Assembly: GCA_964521715.1 (NCBI GenBank)
Contig: CAZFSS010000010.1
Location: 62,001-126,000, forward strand
Reading direction: 5' to 3'
Length of the DNA: 64,000 bases
Source of the DNA: DAOVRD01 sp964521715
Lineage (GTDB): Bacteria > Planctomycetota > Brocadiia > SM23-32
Shown here: positions 30,541 through 39,268 of the stretch, piece by piece
Numbering within the stretch: the stretch's first letter is position 1
How the letters are laid out: each line of letters starts with the position of its first letter
Translations under genes and position numbers: made by a program
Notes under the pieces: model-generated
Database searches by the model: none
What the model was told of the DNA's origin: nothing
What the model saw: the letters and a program-made list of their open reading frames with translations, nothing else

Positions 30541-32844
30541 GTGAGCGTCAGCGATCTGAAGGACGCCATTGCCTTCATATCGACCTATCCGCCCAGGCGG
30601 TGCGGGATTGCGACGTTCACGGGTGACCTCGTTTCCGCCGTCCGCAAGGCCACCGAGGGCCGGCTGCGCACGGTGGTCATGGCCGTGGACGACCCCGACG
30701 AGCGCCTCTCCTATTCCGACGACGTCGAGGACGCGCTCAGCCAGCACGACCATGCGGAGTACGTGCGCGGTGCGGAGTTCCTCAACTACAACAACGTGCG
30801 CGCGGTCTCCCTTCAGCACGAGTTCGGCATCTTCGGCGGGCATGACGGCGCCTACGTCCTGGACCTGCTGCGGGAGCTGCGCTGCCCGATCATCTCCACC
30901 TTCCACACGGTTCTGAAGCAGCCCTCGGAGTCACAGCTCACCATCATGCGGGAGTTGATCGTTCTGAGCAGCCTGCTGGTGGTCATGAGCGAGCGGGCGG
31001 TTCGTTTCCTTCAGGAGGTCTACGACGCGCCGGAGCAGAAGATCCGCCTCATCCACCACGGCGTGCCGGAGATCCCGCTCGTCGAGCCGCAGCTCTACAA
31101 GGCGCAGTTCGAGATGACGGGTCGGGAGCTGATCCTGACCTTCGGCCTCCTGAACCCCGGCAAGGGCGTCGAGTACGCCCTGCAAGCCCTGCCCCCCGTC
31201 GTGGAGAAGTACCCCGACCTGTGCTACATCGTCCTGGGCGCCACGCATCCGAACGTCGTGAAGGAGCAGGGCGAGAGCTATCGCCTCAGCCTGCAGAGGC
31301 TGGCCAGGAACCTGGGCCTGCAGAGGAACGTGCTCTTCGCTGACCGTTTTGTGGCCCTGGCGGAGCTGTGCGAGTTCCTCAAGGCGACCGACCTCTACCT
31401 GACGCCGTACCTGAACCGCGAGCAGATTACGAGCGGCACGCTGGCCTACGCGCTGGGCGCGGGCAAGCCGATCGTCTCGACGCGCTACTGGTATGCGGAG
31501 GAGCTGCTGGCGGAGGGGCGGGGCGTCATCGTTGACTTCCGTGACCCGGCGGCCATGGCCGAGGCCATCCTCAGCCTGCTGTCCGATCCGGGGAAGCTGC
31601 GCGAGATGCGGGCGAACGCATACGAGTTCTCCCGCCGGATGACGTGGGGCGAGGTCGGGCAGCGCTACCTGGAAGCCTTCCGCGAGGCGATAACCACGCG
31701 GCGCGTCCGGGCCTCGATGCCGGACGTCAGCATGCGCCACGTGCTGCCCATCACGGGGCTGCCGCGGGCGCGGCTGGATCACCTGGAGCGGCTGAGCGAC
31801 GACACGGGATTGCTCCAGCATGCCCGCTACTCCGTGCCCGACCGCTCGCACGGTTACTGCACGGACGACAACACGCGGGCCCTGGTCGTCACGTCGAAGC
31901 ACTACGACCTGTTCCGCTCGGCCCAGGCCGAACGCCTGCTGGGCATCTACCTGGCCTTCGTCAGCTACGCTCAGCGGGGCGACGGCCTGTTCCACAACTT
32001 CATCAGTTACGACAGGCGTTTCCTTGACGAGGTGAGCAGCGACGACTGCTACGGCAGGGCGCTCTGGGGGCTCGGCTACACGACCTATCGCGGCCCGACG
32101 CTCTATGCGAACCTGGCGCAGGAAGTCTTCGAGAATGCCCTCGGAAACCTGACGACCCTGAGCCTGCGGGGGCGCGCCTACGCCATCCTGGGCCTCTACT
32201 ACTACCTTCAGCGCTACCCCGAGGCGGAGGACATCGCCGCCAAGATGGACCGCCTGGCGTCGGCCCAGGTGGACAGGTTCAAGGCGGCCTCCGGCGACGG
32301 TTGGCCCTGGTTCGAGGAAGCCGTCACGTACGACAGCGCCGTCATCCCCCAATCCCTCTTCCTTGGCTACGAAGTGACGGGCAAGGAGGAATACCGTCGG
32401 GTCGGGAAGGAGACGCTGGACTTCATCCTGGCGATGTGCGACCGCACGGACCACCTTTCGCTTGTGGGCAACGACGGCTGGCACGTGCGAGGCCAGGAGA
32501 AGCCGTCCTCCTTCGATCAGCAGCCCATAGACGCCTGCGGCCTCTGCGAGGCCTGCAAGGTGGCTTTCCGCCTGACGGGACGTCGGGAGTACCTGAAGCA
32601 CATGCGCATGGCCTTCGACTGGTTCCTCGGGGTCAATGACCTGGGGGAATCCCTCTACAACTTCAAGACCGCTGGCTGCTCGGACGGGCTGACCGCCGCT
32701 GGCGTCAACCAGAACCAGGGCGCCGAGAGCACGCTCTGCTTCCTGCTCGCGCTGCTCACGCTCACGGAGGTCTTCAGCGAGCAGGACCGTGCGGCCAGAG
32801 GAACGGCTGCGGGCCGCGGCGCGTTCTATGTCCCCAAGCTCTGA
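30541..32844 (+). CDS. GT4-family glycosyltransferase fused to a helical barrel-like domain
   Basis: A 767-aa two-part protein. Residues about 1-400 are a GT-B glycosyltransferase of GT4 type (STYPPRRCGIATFTGDLV, HEFGIFGGHDGAY, ILTFGLLNPGKGVEYALQAL, YLNREQITSGTLAYALGAGK). Residues about 415-755 are helical with repeated aromatic motifs (HGYCTDDNTRALV, DDCYGRALWGLGYT, GDGWPWFEEAVTYDSAVIPQ, DQQPIDACGLCEA), as in (alpha/alpha)6 barrels of glycosidases and epimerases. It probably transfers a sugar and trims or modifies the product. The GTG start at 30541 has GGAAGGAG 8 nt upstream. It is followed after 57 bp by a second glycosyltransferase. Confidence 0.85.
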   Translation: MSVSDLKDAIAFISTYPPRRCGIATFTGDLVSAVRKATEGRLRTVVMAVDDPDERLSYSDDVEDALSQHDHAEYVRGAEFLNYNNVRAVSLQHEFGIFGGHDGAYVLDLLRELRCPIISTFHTVLKQPSESQLTIMRELIVLSSLLVVMSERAVRFLQEVYDAPEQKIRLIHHGVPEIPLVEPQLYKAQFEMTGRELILTFGLLNPGKGVEYALQALPPVVEKYPDLCYIVLGATHPNVVKEQGESYRLSLQRLARNLGLQRNVLFADRFVALAELCEFLKATDLYLTPYLNREQITSGTLAYALGAGKPIVSTRYWYAEELLAEGRGVIVDFRDPAAMAEAILSLLSDPGKLREMRANAYEFSRRMTWGEVGQRYLEAFREAITTRRVRASMPDVSMRHVLPITGLPRARLDHLERLSDDTGLLQHARYSVPDRSHGYCTDDNTRALVVTSKHYDLFRSAQAERLLGIYLAFVSYAQRGDGLFHNFISYDRRFLDEVSSDDCYGRALWGLGYTTYRGPTLYANLAQEVFENALGNLTTLSLRGRAYAILGLYYYLQRYPEAEDIAAKMDRLASAQVDRFKAASGDGWPWFEEAVTYDSAVIPQSLFLGYEVTGKEEYRRVGKETLDFILAMCDRTDHLSLVGNDGWHVRGQEKPSSFDQQPIDACGLCEACKVAFRLTGRREYLKHMRMAFDWFLGVNDLGESLYNFKTAGCSDGLTAAGVNQNQGAESTLCFLLALLTLTEVFSEQDRAARGTAAGRGAFYVPKL

Positions 32845-32901
32845 CCTAACGGCCCACGGCGGCGCCGGCGTTGCAGCATCACTATCGAGGGTGAGAGCCC
32901 T

Positions 32902-34128
32902 GTGTCAGCGAAAAGACCCGTCGTCATGGTGAGCAGCTGGCCGCCGCGCAAGTGCGGCATCGCCACCTTCGCCGAAGAGGCCATGGAGTTCATCCAGCGG
33001 TGCGAGCCGGACCGCCCGACCTACGTCATCTCCCACACCGACGGCAGCGGGCGAAACGTCTTTCCCATCATTGACATGGACCGCAAGGACTGGTATCGCC
33101 CCGTGGCCGACAAGGTCAAGGAGCTCGACCCCTACGCGGTCCACTTCCAGCACGAGTACGGCCTTTACAACCACGTGGATCAGCGGGGCGTCTCGGACAT
33201 GAACGCCGGGTTCCTGAAGCTGCTGCAGCGCCTGAAGGGCTGGCCCACGGTCGTCGAGCCCCACACCGTGCACGGCAGGATGAAGGAGCACGAGGAACGG
33301 TTCATCCGCCGGCTCGCCCGCCTGTGCAACGTGCTGATCTTCAAGTGCCACTACCAGAAGTGGCGCCTCGACTGGACGTTCTCCACCAGCAAATGGGAGA
33401 GGCCGCGCAACATCGTCATCATCCCCCACGGGGCCCGTCCGGACAGGCGCATCGCGATCGACAAAGTCGAAGACGTCAAAGCCGAGATCAGCCTCGGCGA
33501 GCTGCGGGGCAGGCACGTCATCGGACTGGTCGGCTGGATCCAGGCCAACAAGCGCTGGGACATCATGACTGACATGTGGGACAGCGTGCACGACGAGATC
33601 TACCGCAAGACCGGCCAGGACTGGCTCCTGCTCGGCGCCGGCGACATCCGCGACCCGCACGACCAGGGCGAGTTCCAGCGGTACGTCAACGGCGTCAAGC
33701 TGCTGGAGGAGAAGGGCATCGGCCATTTCTACCGCTTCACCCCGCGCGGCGACATCTACTACAAGGTGATGGGCATCTGCGACTTCGTCGTCCTGCCCAG
33801 CATTGACGAGACCCAGTCGGGCACGCTGGCTCGCGTCATCGCCCTCAACAAGCCGTACGTGACGACCGCACCGATGGAGGGCCTGACCGCCCAGACGCTC
33901 GAAAGCGGCGGCGGCCTGCTGTTCACCAACAAGCAGATGCTGCGCGACGCCGTCGTGCGGCTGGCCACCGACGAGGGGCTCCGCTGGGACCTCGGCTTCA
34001 GGCTCTACCGGTATCTGATGGACGTGGTCAGCTGGGAGGTCATTGCCGGCAGGTACTTCGAGGCCTACGGCGCCGCCGACGCGGAGGTCCATGGCGGCAA
34101 GCCGATAGACATACCGCCCGAGTTCTGA
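32902..34128 (+). CDS. Glycosyltransferase (GT4-like)
   Basis: A 408-aa GT-B-fold protein whose N-terminus (VMVSSWPPRKCGIATFAEEA) resembles that of the preceding protein (ISTYPPRRCGIATFTGDL), so the two are probably related by duplication. Other features are VHFQHEYGLYN, VVEPHTVHGRMKEHEE, IGLVGWIQANKRWDIM (start of the C-terminal Rossmann half) and LPSIDETQSGTLARVIALNK (donor-site Glu region). It starts at GTG 32902. The unit Pgi-GT-GT suggests synthesis of a hexose-based storage or surface glycan. Confidence 0.88.
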   Translation: MSAKRPVVMVSSWPPRKCGIATFAEEAMEFIQRCEPDRPTYVISHTDGSGRNVFPIIDMDRKDWYRPVADKVKELDPYAVHFQHEYGLYNHVDQRGVSDMNAGFLKLLQRLKGWPTVVEPHTVHGRMKEHEERFIRRLARLCNVLIFKCHYQKWRLDWTFSTSKWERPRNIVIIPHGARPDRRIAIDKVEDVKAEISLGELRGRHVIGLVGWIQANKRWDIMTDMWDSVHDEIYRKTGQDWLLLGAGDIRDPHDQGEFQRYVNGVKLLEEKGIGHFYRFTPRGDIYYKVMGICDFVVLPSIDETQSGTLARVIALNKPYVTTAPMEGLTAQTLESGGGLLFTNKQMLRDAVVRLATDEGLRWDLGFRLYRYLMDVVSWEVIAGRYFEAYGAADAEVHGGKPIDIPPEF

Positions 34129-34178
34129 GGCGGCCGTCTCCGCCCGTCCAACCTCGCCCACGCCGGAGGGGGCGCCAC

Positions 34179-34631
34179 ATGCAACTGCGCCACGTGGTGA
34201 CGTGCTTCCTGCGCAACCCCGCCGACGGCACCGTTCTGCTCGGGCAGCGCAGCGACCGGGTGAGCACCTACCCGGGGCATTGGGCAGCGATCAGCGGCTC
34301 CGTGGAAGAGGCGGGCCCGGCCGAGCAGGCCTACCGGGAGATCGAGGAGGAGACCGGCCTGAGCCGCTCCCAGGTCGTTCTGCTCGGTGAGGGCCGGCCC
34401 GTCCGGTTCCCGGATCGGGAGCTGGGAGTGGTCTGGGTCGTGCACCCCTATCTGTTCCGCTGCGAGGCGCCCGAGGCGATCAGGACGGATTGGGAGCACG
34501 TTCGGTTCCAATGGACCGATCCCGGACGCATCTGCGAGCTGCGGACCGTGCCCGGGCTTGCCGAAGCGTACGAGGCCGCCGTGCGACAGCGGCGGGGGCC
34601 GCATGGCCTGGGCCGCCCAGAAGGCGCGTAG
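34179..34631 (+). CDS. Nudix hydrolase
   Basis: A 150-aa Nudix protein that should hydrolyse a nucleoside diphosphate linked to another group. The Nudix box reads GSVEEAGPAEQAYREIEEETGL (about residues 41-62): the REIEEETGL half is canonical, but the first half is one residue short and lacks the usual Glu. The remaining fold is typical (VLLGQRSDRVSTYPGHWA at the front). It starts at ATG 34179 after GGAGG. It is the third gene of the plus-strand run. Its TAG stop lies inside a GTAGGGGC-type palindromic repeat. Confidence 0.88.
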   Translation: MQLRHVVTCFLRNPADGTVLLGQRSDRVSTYPGHWAAISGSVEEAGPAEQAYREIEEETGLSRSQVVLLGEGRPVRFPDRELGVVWVVHPYLFRCEAPEAIRTDWEHVRFQWTDPGRICELRTVPGLAEAYEAAVRQRRGPHGLGRPEGA

Positions 34632-34656
34632 GGGCGTTTCGCGAAGCGCCCCCCAC
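34628..34656. repeat. GTAGGGGC-type palindromic repeat, overlaps Nudix stop
   Basis: GTAGGGGCGTTTCGCGAAG followed by CGCCCCCCAC forms an almost perfect hairpin. The TAG in its first bases is the stop codon of the Nudix gene. It resembles the perfect palindrome at 11823-11850 and could end transcription. Confidence 0.6.
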
Positions 34657-34756
34657 AGCCGGCTCCGGGGAGTCCCAGGTCGTGAGCAGCGCTTCTCTCA
34701 TTCTGTGGGCACGGGCTTTGCGTTCGTGGTCTGTCGCCAACTCCGGAGGTCCCGGC

Positions 34757-34954
34757 GTGAAGAACTTCCTGATCGTCGTCGCGCTCCTGATCGCTGCGGC
34801 AGCGGCGTATAAACTCTACGTCGGCGGCGCGTTAGACTCTCGGCAGGGCGAGCAACCCCGCGGCTCGATCCAGAGGGTGGTGGACAGCGGCAGGGACATC
34901 GGCCGCAGCACGGGCCGGGCGTTCGATTCAGTTACCTTCGGCGGCAGGAAATAG
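34757..34954 (+). CDS. Small exported or membrane-anchored protein (65 aa)
   Basis: It starts at a GTG (34757) with GGAGG 8 nt upstream: MKNFLIVVALLIAAAAAYKLY, a single membrane helix, then a polar tail (GALDSRQGEQPRGS, VDSGRDIGRSTGRAFDS). It is probably a membrane-anchored small protein of unknown role. The good ribosome site is the main support. It is convergent with the fused ATPase gene, 37 bp away. Confidence 0.6.
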   Translation: MKNFLIVVALLIAAAAAYKLYVGGALDSRQGEQPRGSIQRVVDSGRDIGRSTGRAFDSVTFGGRK

Positions 34955-34991
34955 GCCAGCCGCCCGGCTCGCCGCGCGCGTTCCTCTGCCC

Positions 34992-36863
34992 TCACCGGAT
35001 CCCCGCGGGCGCCCCCTGCCGGAGCGTTTCGTCCCTGAGCGCTCCGCCGAGCGCGCGAATGGCCCTCGCGGCGGGGCCGGTTCCGCACTCTGACAGGATG
35101 CAGCCGTTCATCAGCGCTTCGTTGACTTCCTCGTCGAACGGGATCTCGCCGACGACGCGCGCGTCCGTGCGGCGCGCCAGCTCTCGGATGCGCTCGGCCT
35201 GCTGCGCATTCAGGTCGCACTTGTTGATGCAGATGAGGGCGCGCACGCCGAAGTGACGCGTCAGCTCCAGCACGCGCTCCAGGTCGTGCACCCCGGAGAC
35301 GGTCGGCTCCGTGACGACCAATGCCACGTCCACGCCTGAAATCGAGGCGATCACCGGACAGCCCGTTCCCGGCGACCCATCGCCCATGATCCCGGCGGCG
35401 CCCTCCTCGCGGGCAAGGTTGCTCGCGCGGTTGCGCACGCGCGTGACGAGCTTGCCGCTGTTCTCCTCGCCAATGCCGAGCCGCGCGTGGGACAGCATCC
35501 CGTAGTCCGTCTCGGAGGCGAAGCTCCGCCCCGTCAGGGCCGGACTGATCTGGACGGCATCGACGGGGCAGACGTGGGCGCAGAGCCCGCAGCCCTCGCA
35601 GGCCAGCTCGTTGACGCGGTAGGCGACCGGCTCGCCGTCCTCGGCTTGTTCCGCCGGTTCAATGGCGTCGAAGTGGCACATCTCGGCGCACCGCCCGCAT
35701 CCGGTGCAGTCCTCCGCGGAGATGGTGGCCTTCATTCCCCCGAAGAAGTCCTCGGCTTCGCGGAGCCGCGGTCTCAGCAACAGGTGCAGGTCGGCTGCGT
35801 CCACATCGCAGTCGGCCAGGACCATGTCGTCGAGCAGGGCGGAGAGCGACGCCACGACCGTCGTCTTGCCCGTGCCTCCCTTGCCGCTGATGACGGTCGT
35901 CTCGCGGCAGGCGCCCGTGGCCCGGCTCGCCGCGCGGCGCGCCGCGCGTCGCACGCGGGGCTCCGGGCGTTGCGGCGCTTCTTCCTCCGGCGGCTCCTGG
36001 GCCGGCCCGGCGGCGATGGTTCGGATTCCCTCGTAGATGCCGAGCAGCGCGTCTCCCAGCTCCGGATGGAAGTCCAGGAGCAGGTCGCCGCGCGAATAAG
36101 TCTCGGCGTATTCCCGCTTGAAGGGGATGCGCCCGATTATGGGCACGCCCACCTCGTGCGCGTACCGCTCGATGAGCGCATCGGTCCCGTCCGACCGGTT
36201 GACGACGATGCCGCTCGGGACTCCCAGTCGCAGGCTGAGGGCGAGCGCCAGCTTCAGGTCGTTCAGACCGAACGGCGTCGGCTCGGTGACCAATATGGCC
36301 GCGTCCGCTCCGCGCAGGGCCGCGACGACGGGGCAGGCCGTGCCCGGCGCGGCGTCGATGATGGTGATGCCATCCGGATCAGCGTGCCGCTTCACCGCTT
36401 GGACGACCTTCGGCGCCAGGGACTCTGCGATGTTCAGCACGCCGTGCGCGAAGGCGAAGTCCTCGCGTTCCTCGTCAAGCTCCACCTTCCCGATGGGGGC
36501 GTTGCGCTCGCGCATTGCCCCTTCCGGGCAGACGAACGTGCACGCCCCGCACGCGTGGCAGAGCTCCGGGAACGCCAGCACCTTGCCCTTCACCACGGCG
36601 AGGGCGTTGTGCCGGCAGGCGCGGGCGCACTCGCCGCAGCCGGTGCACAGCTCCTCGTTCCAGACCGGTTTGAGGACCTCGACGCTCTCCGTGCGGGTGA
36701 AGTTGGGCCGGACGAAGAGGTGGTCGTTCGGCTCTTCGACGTCGCAGTCCAGCAGCCGCACCGGTACCCCCAGGGCCTCGCACCGCGACAGGGCGGTGGC
36801 CAGGTTCACGGCCAGCGTGGTCTTGCCCGTGCCGCCCTTGCCGCTGGCGATGGTGACGATCAT
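34992..36863 (-). CDS. Fused double MinD-like ATPase with two ferredoxin inserts per operon end
   Basis: A 623-aa protein made of two homologous halves. Half 1 (1-285) has a deviant Walker A SGKGGTGKTT (7-16) and Cys sets CTGCGECARAC (73-83) and CHACGACTFVC (102-112), each a 4Fe-4S site. Half 2 (320-623) repeats this: SGKGGTGKTT (326-335), CTGCGRCAEMC (386-396), CEGCGLCAHVC (422-432). A Pro/Glu/Arg-rich linker joins them. In most bacteria the two ATPases are separate adjacent genes, as in orange-protein (ORP)-type clusters. It likely uses ATP to load or move FeS or metal clusters. The ATG at 36863 starts the last gene of a seven-gene operon. Confidence 0.92.
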   Translation of the reverse strand: MIVTIASGKGGTGKTTLAVNLATALSRCEALGVPVRLLDCDVEEPNDHLFVRPNFTRTESVEVLKPVWNEELCTGCGECARACRHNALAVVKGKVLAFPELCHACGACTFVCPEGAMRERNAPIGKVELDEEREDFAFAHGVLNIAESLAPKVVQAVKRHADPDGITIIDAAPGTACPVVAALRGADAAILVTEPTPFGLNDLKLALALSLRLGVPSGIVVNRSDGTDALIERYAHEVGVPIIGRIPFKREYAETYSRGDLLLDFHPELGDALLGIYEGIRTIAAGPAQEPPEEEAPQRPEPRVRRAARRAASRATGACRETTVISGKGGTGKTTVVASLSALLDDMVLADCDVDAADLHLLLRPRLREAEDFFGGMKATISAEDCTGCGRCAEMCHFDAIEPAEQAEDGEPVAYRVNELACEGCGLCAHVCPVDAVQISPALTGRSFASETDYGMLSHARLGIGEENSGKLVTRVRNRASNLAREEGAAGIMGDGSPGTGCPVIASISGVDVALVVTEPTVSGVHDLERVLELTRHFGVRALICINKCDLNAQQAERIRELARRTDARVVGEIPFDEEVNEALMNGCILSECGTGPAARAIRALGGALRDETLRQGAPAGIR

Positions 36864-36904
36864 GTCCTGGTGCTCCGGCGCGCCGACGGCTTCCCGCGCG
36901 CGGC

Positions 36905-37243
36905 TCAGTGGTCGCAGATGTTGTCGCCGGCCTCGAGCTCGCCCGCTAAGTAGAGCTCGACGACGCGCTGCGGCGTCTCGGGCGGAGCGCCGACCATCAC
37001 GTCGATGCCGCTCTGGGCGAACAGGTTCTGTGCCCTGCGGCCCATGCCTCCGGCGATGATGAGGTCGGGCCCCTGCTCGCTGAGCCATTGCGGCAGGAGC
37101 CCGGGCGCGTGGGTCGGCGCTGCCACTGTGTGTGAGCGAGCAACGGCGGGCGGGTCGCCCTCGATCTCGAAGAGGGCGAATTCCTCGCAATGGCCGAAGT
37201 GGGCCGCGAGCCGGCCCCCGGATGTGGGCACTGCTATCTTCAT
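36905..37243 (-). CDS. NifX/NifB-type dinitrogenase FeMo-cofactor domain protein (1)
   Basis: A 112-aa protein of the Nitro_FeMo-Co family (PF02579): MKIAVPTSGGRLAAHFGHCEEF at the start and GPDLIIAGGMGRRAQNLFAQ in the middle. Relatives bind iron-molybdenum or iron-sulfur clusters (NifX, NafY, MTH1175, orange protein). There is no nif gene here, so a cluster-carrier role in a non-nitrogenase system is likely. The ATG at 37243 has GAGGAG 7 nt upstream; it lies 10 bp after the Mrp gene. Confidence 0.9.
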   Translation of the reverse strand: MKIAVPTSGGRLAAHFGHCEEFALFEIEGDPPAVARSHTVAAPTHAPGLLPQWLSEQGPDLIIAGGMGRRAQNLFAQSGIDVMVGAPPETPQRVVELYLAGELEAGDNICDH

Positions 37244-37253
37244 GGCATGCTCC

Positions 37254-38132
37254 TCAATGCTGGCCCGGTGGCTCCGTCTGATGCCGGCCGAGCTGTATGA
37301 CGGGCTGAACGGCCGCCAGGAAGGCACGTGTCGACGGGCTCTCGGGCGCGTGGGCCACGAACGGCCGCCCCGCGTCGGAGCCCTCGACTATGCTCGGGTC
37401 AATCGGCACGCGGCCGAGGAAGGGCACGCCCATGTCCTCGGCCATCCTCTGCCCGCCGCCTTCGCCGAAGATGTCCACGCTCCCGCCGCAGTGCGGGCAG
37501 ACGAAGCCGCTCATGTTCTCGATGACGCCCAGCACGGGCAGGCTCAGCCTGCGGCAGAACGTTATGCACTTGCGCACATCGGCCACGGACAGCTCCTGCG
37601 GCGTCGTCACGACGACGGCGCCCGTGGCCTCGGGGATGAGCTGGCAGATGGAGAGCGGCTCGTCGCCCGTCCCCGGGGGCAGGTCGATGACGAGGAAGTC
37701 CAGGTCCCCCCACTCGACGTCGGCCAGCAACTGCCTGAGCACGTTCATCTTGAGCGGGCCGCGCCAGATCACGGCCTCGTCCCGCTCGCGCGCCAGGAAG
37801 GCGATGGACATCACGCGCAGCCCGTGCGGGCCCTCGGCCGGCAGGATGCTCCGGCCGTCCGAGTAGACGGACGCCGATTCGAGGTCGAGGAGCCTGGGCA
37901 CGCTCGGCCCGTGCATGTCGGCGTCGAGCAGCCCGACCTTGAGCCCATCCACAGCCAGCGCCACGGCTAGGTTCGCTGCCACGGTGCTCTTGCCCACGCC
38001 GCCCTTGCCGGACAGGACCACGACGGTGTGGCGGATGCGGGCAAGGCGCTCGCGGAGCCTGCGCTCTTGCTGCTGTCGATCGTTCTGCGGGGTGCTGTGC
38101 GTTTCGCCGCCGTTTCCTGCGGTCTGTTCCAT
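37254..38132 (-). CDS. mrp: Mrp/ApbC-type iron-sulfur carrier ATPase
   Basis: A 292-aa P-loop ATPase of the Mrp/NBP35 family that binds and transfers 4Fe-4S clusters. Walker A is SGKGGVGKST (41-50), and LLDADMHGPSVPRLLD and DFLVIDLPPGTGDEP follow. The cluster-binding CxxC is in GFVCPHCGG at about residue 215. It has a polar N-terminal extension (about 30 residues) instead of the DUF59 domain found in some Mrp proteins. It is in the middle of the DUF134 operon. Confidence 0.93.
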   Translation of the reverse strand: MEQTAGNGGETHSTPQNDRQQQERRLRERLARIRHTVVVLSGKGGVGKSTVAANLAVALAVDGLKVGLLDADMHGPSVPRLLDLESASVYSDGRSILPAEGPHGLRVMSIAFLARERDEAVIWRGPLKMNVLRQLLADVEWGDLDFLVIDLPPGTGDEPLSICQLIPEATGAVVVTTPQELSVADVRKCITFCRRLSLPVLGVIENMSGFVCPHCGGSVDIFGEGGGQRMAEDMGVPFLGRVPIDPSIVEGSDAGRPFVAHAPESPSTRAFLAAVQPVIQLGRHQTEPPGQH

Positions 38133-38181
38133 GCGTTCGACTCCGCCGTGCGATTGGGCCTTGCCAGTGCTGGCGCGCCGT

Positions 38182-38541
38182 CTACCAGTGCGGAGCGGCG
38201 TCCGCCCCGGTTGCCTCCTCGAGCCTGCCGTCCTTGAAGGCGGCGATGGCGTCGGCCACGGAGCCCGAGGCCCCGGTGGCCACGCGAACGCCCGCCGATT
38301 GCAGCACGGACATGGCCTTGGGTCCCATGTGTCCGCCGATGACCCATTCGCAGCCCGACTCCGCTACGGCTGTGGCGGACTGGACGCCGGCCCCGCCTGC
38401 GGCGTTGAGGTTCTCCTCGTTGTCGATGACCTCGAAGGATTCCGCCTCGTCGTCGTAGATGACGAAGTAGCGGGCCCTCCCGAAGCGCGAGTCAACCTGG
38501 GACGAGAGCTCCCGCCCCTGACTGGTCACGCAGATCTTCAT
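38182..38541 (-). CDS. NifX/NifB-type FeMo-cofactor domain protein (2)
   Basis: A 119-aa paralog of the 36905-37243 protein: MKICVTSQGRELSSQVDSRFG, YFVIYDDEAESFEVIDN and GCEWVIGGHMGPKAMSVLQSA match the family. It is closer to the stand-alone MTH1175/orange-protein branch. Two different NifX-like proteins bracket the Mrp gene, as carriers or partners for the ATPases. It starts at ATG 38541, 74 bp after the DUF5320 gene. Confidence 0.9.
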   Translation of the reverse strand: MKICVTSQGRELSSQVDSRFGRARYFVIYDDEAESFEVIDNEENLNAAGGAGVQSATAVAESGCEWVIGGHMGPKAMSVLQSAGVRVATGASGSVADAIAAFKDGRLEEATGADAAPHW

Positions 38542-38615
38542 GCCGGCAGTCTCCGTGAGATTGGGGAAGGAGCGGGGCCGCGTGCGACCCCGCTCCCGAA
38601 GCGCCTGTCCGGACC

Positions 38616-39005
38616 TCACTCGCCGGGTTCAGCTTCCAGCTCGCTGATCCTCTGGCGGATCTGCTCAAGCTGCTGTTGGAGGGAGTCGGCCTGCACCTTC
38701 AGCATTTGCGCCTGCTCTTTGGCTGAAGGACCGTACTGCGGCGCGCCGAGCCCCGCCAGGGGCACAGCGCCCCAGCCGGGCTGGCCCCAGGCCGGCATTC
38801 CCTGAGCCGCGCGAGCCCATCCGGGCGCGCCCGTGGCATAGAACCAGTTGCGGCGTCCCCGGCCGCCTCCGCGGCCCCATCCCCCGTATCCGCGCCCGGG
38901 CATGGGATTCATGAAACCGGGGACCGCATAACCTGCACAATAGCCTGCTGCACGTCCCGTCATCGGACCCATTCCGGCAGGACCTGTTCCATCTCCGCGT
39001 GGCAT
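38616..39005 (-). CDS. DUF5320 protein, Gly/Met-rich with C-terminal coiled coil
   Basis: A 129-aa protein beginning MPRGDGTGPAGMGPMTGRAA, the hallmark of the DUF5320 family, followed by GYCAGYAVPGFMNP and a Gly/Arg/Trp-rich middle. The C-terminal 35 residues form a coiled coil (MLKVQADSLQQQLEQIRQRI). The family is nearly always found beside NifX-like and Mrp genes; its role is unknown, perhaps scaffolding. Confidence 0.88.
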   Translation of the reverse strand: MPRGDGTGPAGMGPMTGRAAGYCAGYAVPGFMNPMPGRGYGGWGRGGGRGRRNWFYATGAPGWARAAQGMPAWGQPGWGAVPLAGLGAPQYGPSAKEQAQMLKVQADSLQQQLEQIRQRISELEAEPGE

Positions 39006-39066
39006 GACGCCACCTCCTTCACATGGAATCGAAAAGGGGCTTGACTGCGTCCCGTTTGTTCGGCCC

Positions 39067-39249
39067 TCAACGTGCGCGCGTCATCTTGCTGCCGCACTTG
39101 CGGCACTGGGTCTCGGTGCAGGGGACTCCACGCTTGTGTGTAGCCCTCTGGCCGCAGTTGGGGCAGACGCAATCGCCGCCCGGGCCCGCGCCGGAGCCGC
39201 CCATGCGACCGCGACCCGTTCCACGACCTGCTCCTCCGCCTCTTCCCAT
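39067..39249 (-). CDS. Small Cys-rich zinc-ribbon-like protein
   Basis: A 60-aa protein with a Gly/Arg-rich N-terminus (MGRGGGAGRGTGRGRMGG) and two knuckles, CVCPNCGQ and CRKCGSK, with an extra Cys in GVPCTET. It probably binds zinc or an FeS cluster. Small proteins of this kind accompany DUF134/NifX clusters. It lies 19 bp after the DUF134 gene, with a GAGGAA site upstream. Confidence 0.8.
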   Translation of the reverse strand: MGRGGGAGRGTGRGRMGGSGAGPGGDCVCPNCGQRATHKRGVPCTETQCRKCGSKMTRAR

Positions 39250-39268
39250 TCCTCTTGCCTCCTTTTGG

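Noticed and set aside
36905..38541. Nitrogenase cofactor assembly
   Set aside because: NifX-like domains alone do not imply nitrogen fixation; no nifH, nifD, nifK or nifB gene is visible.
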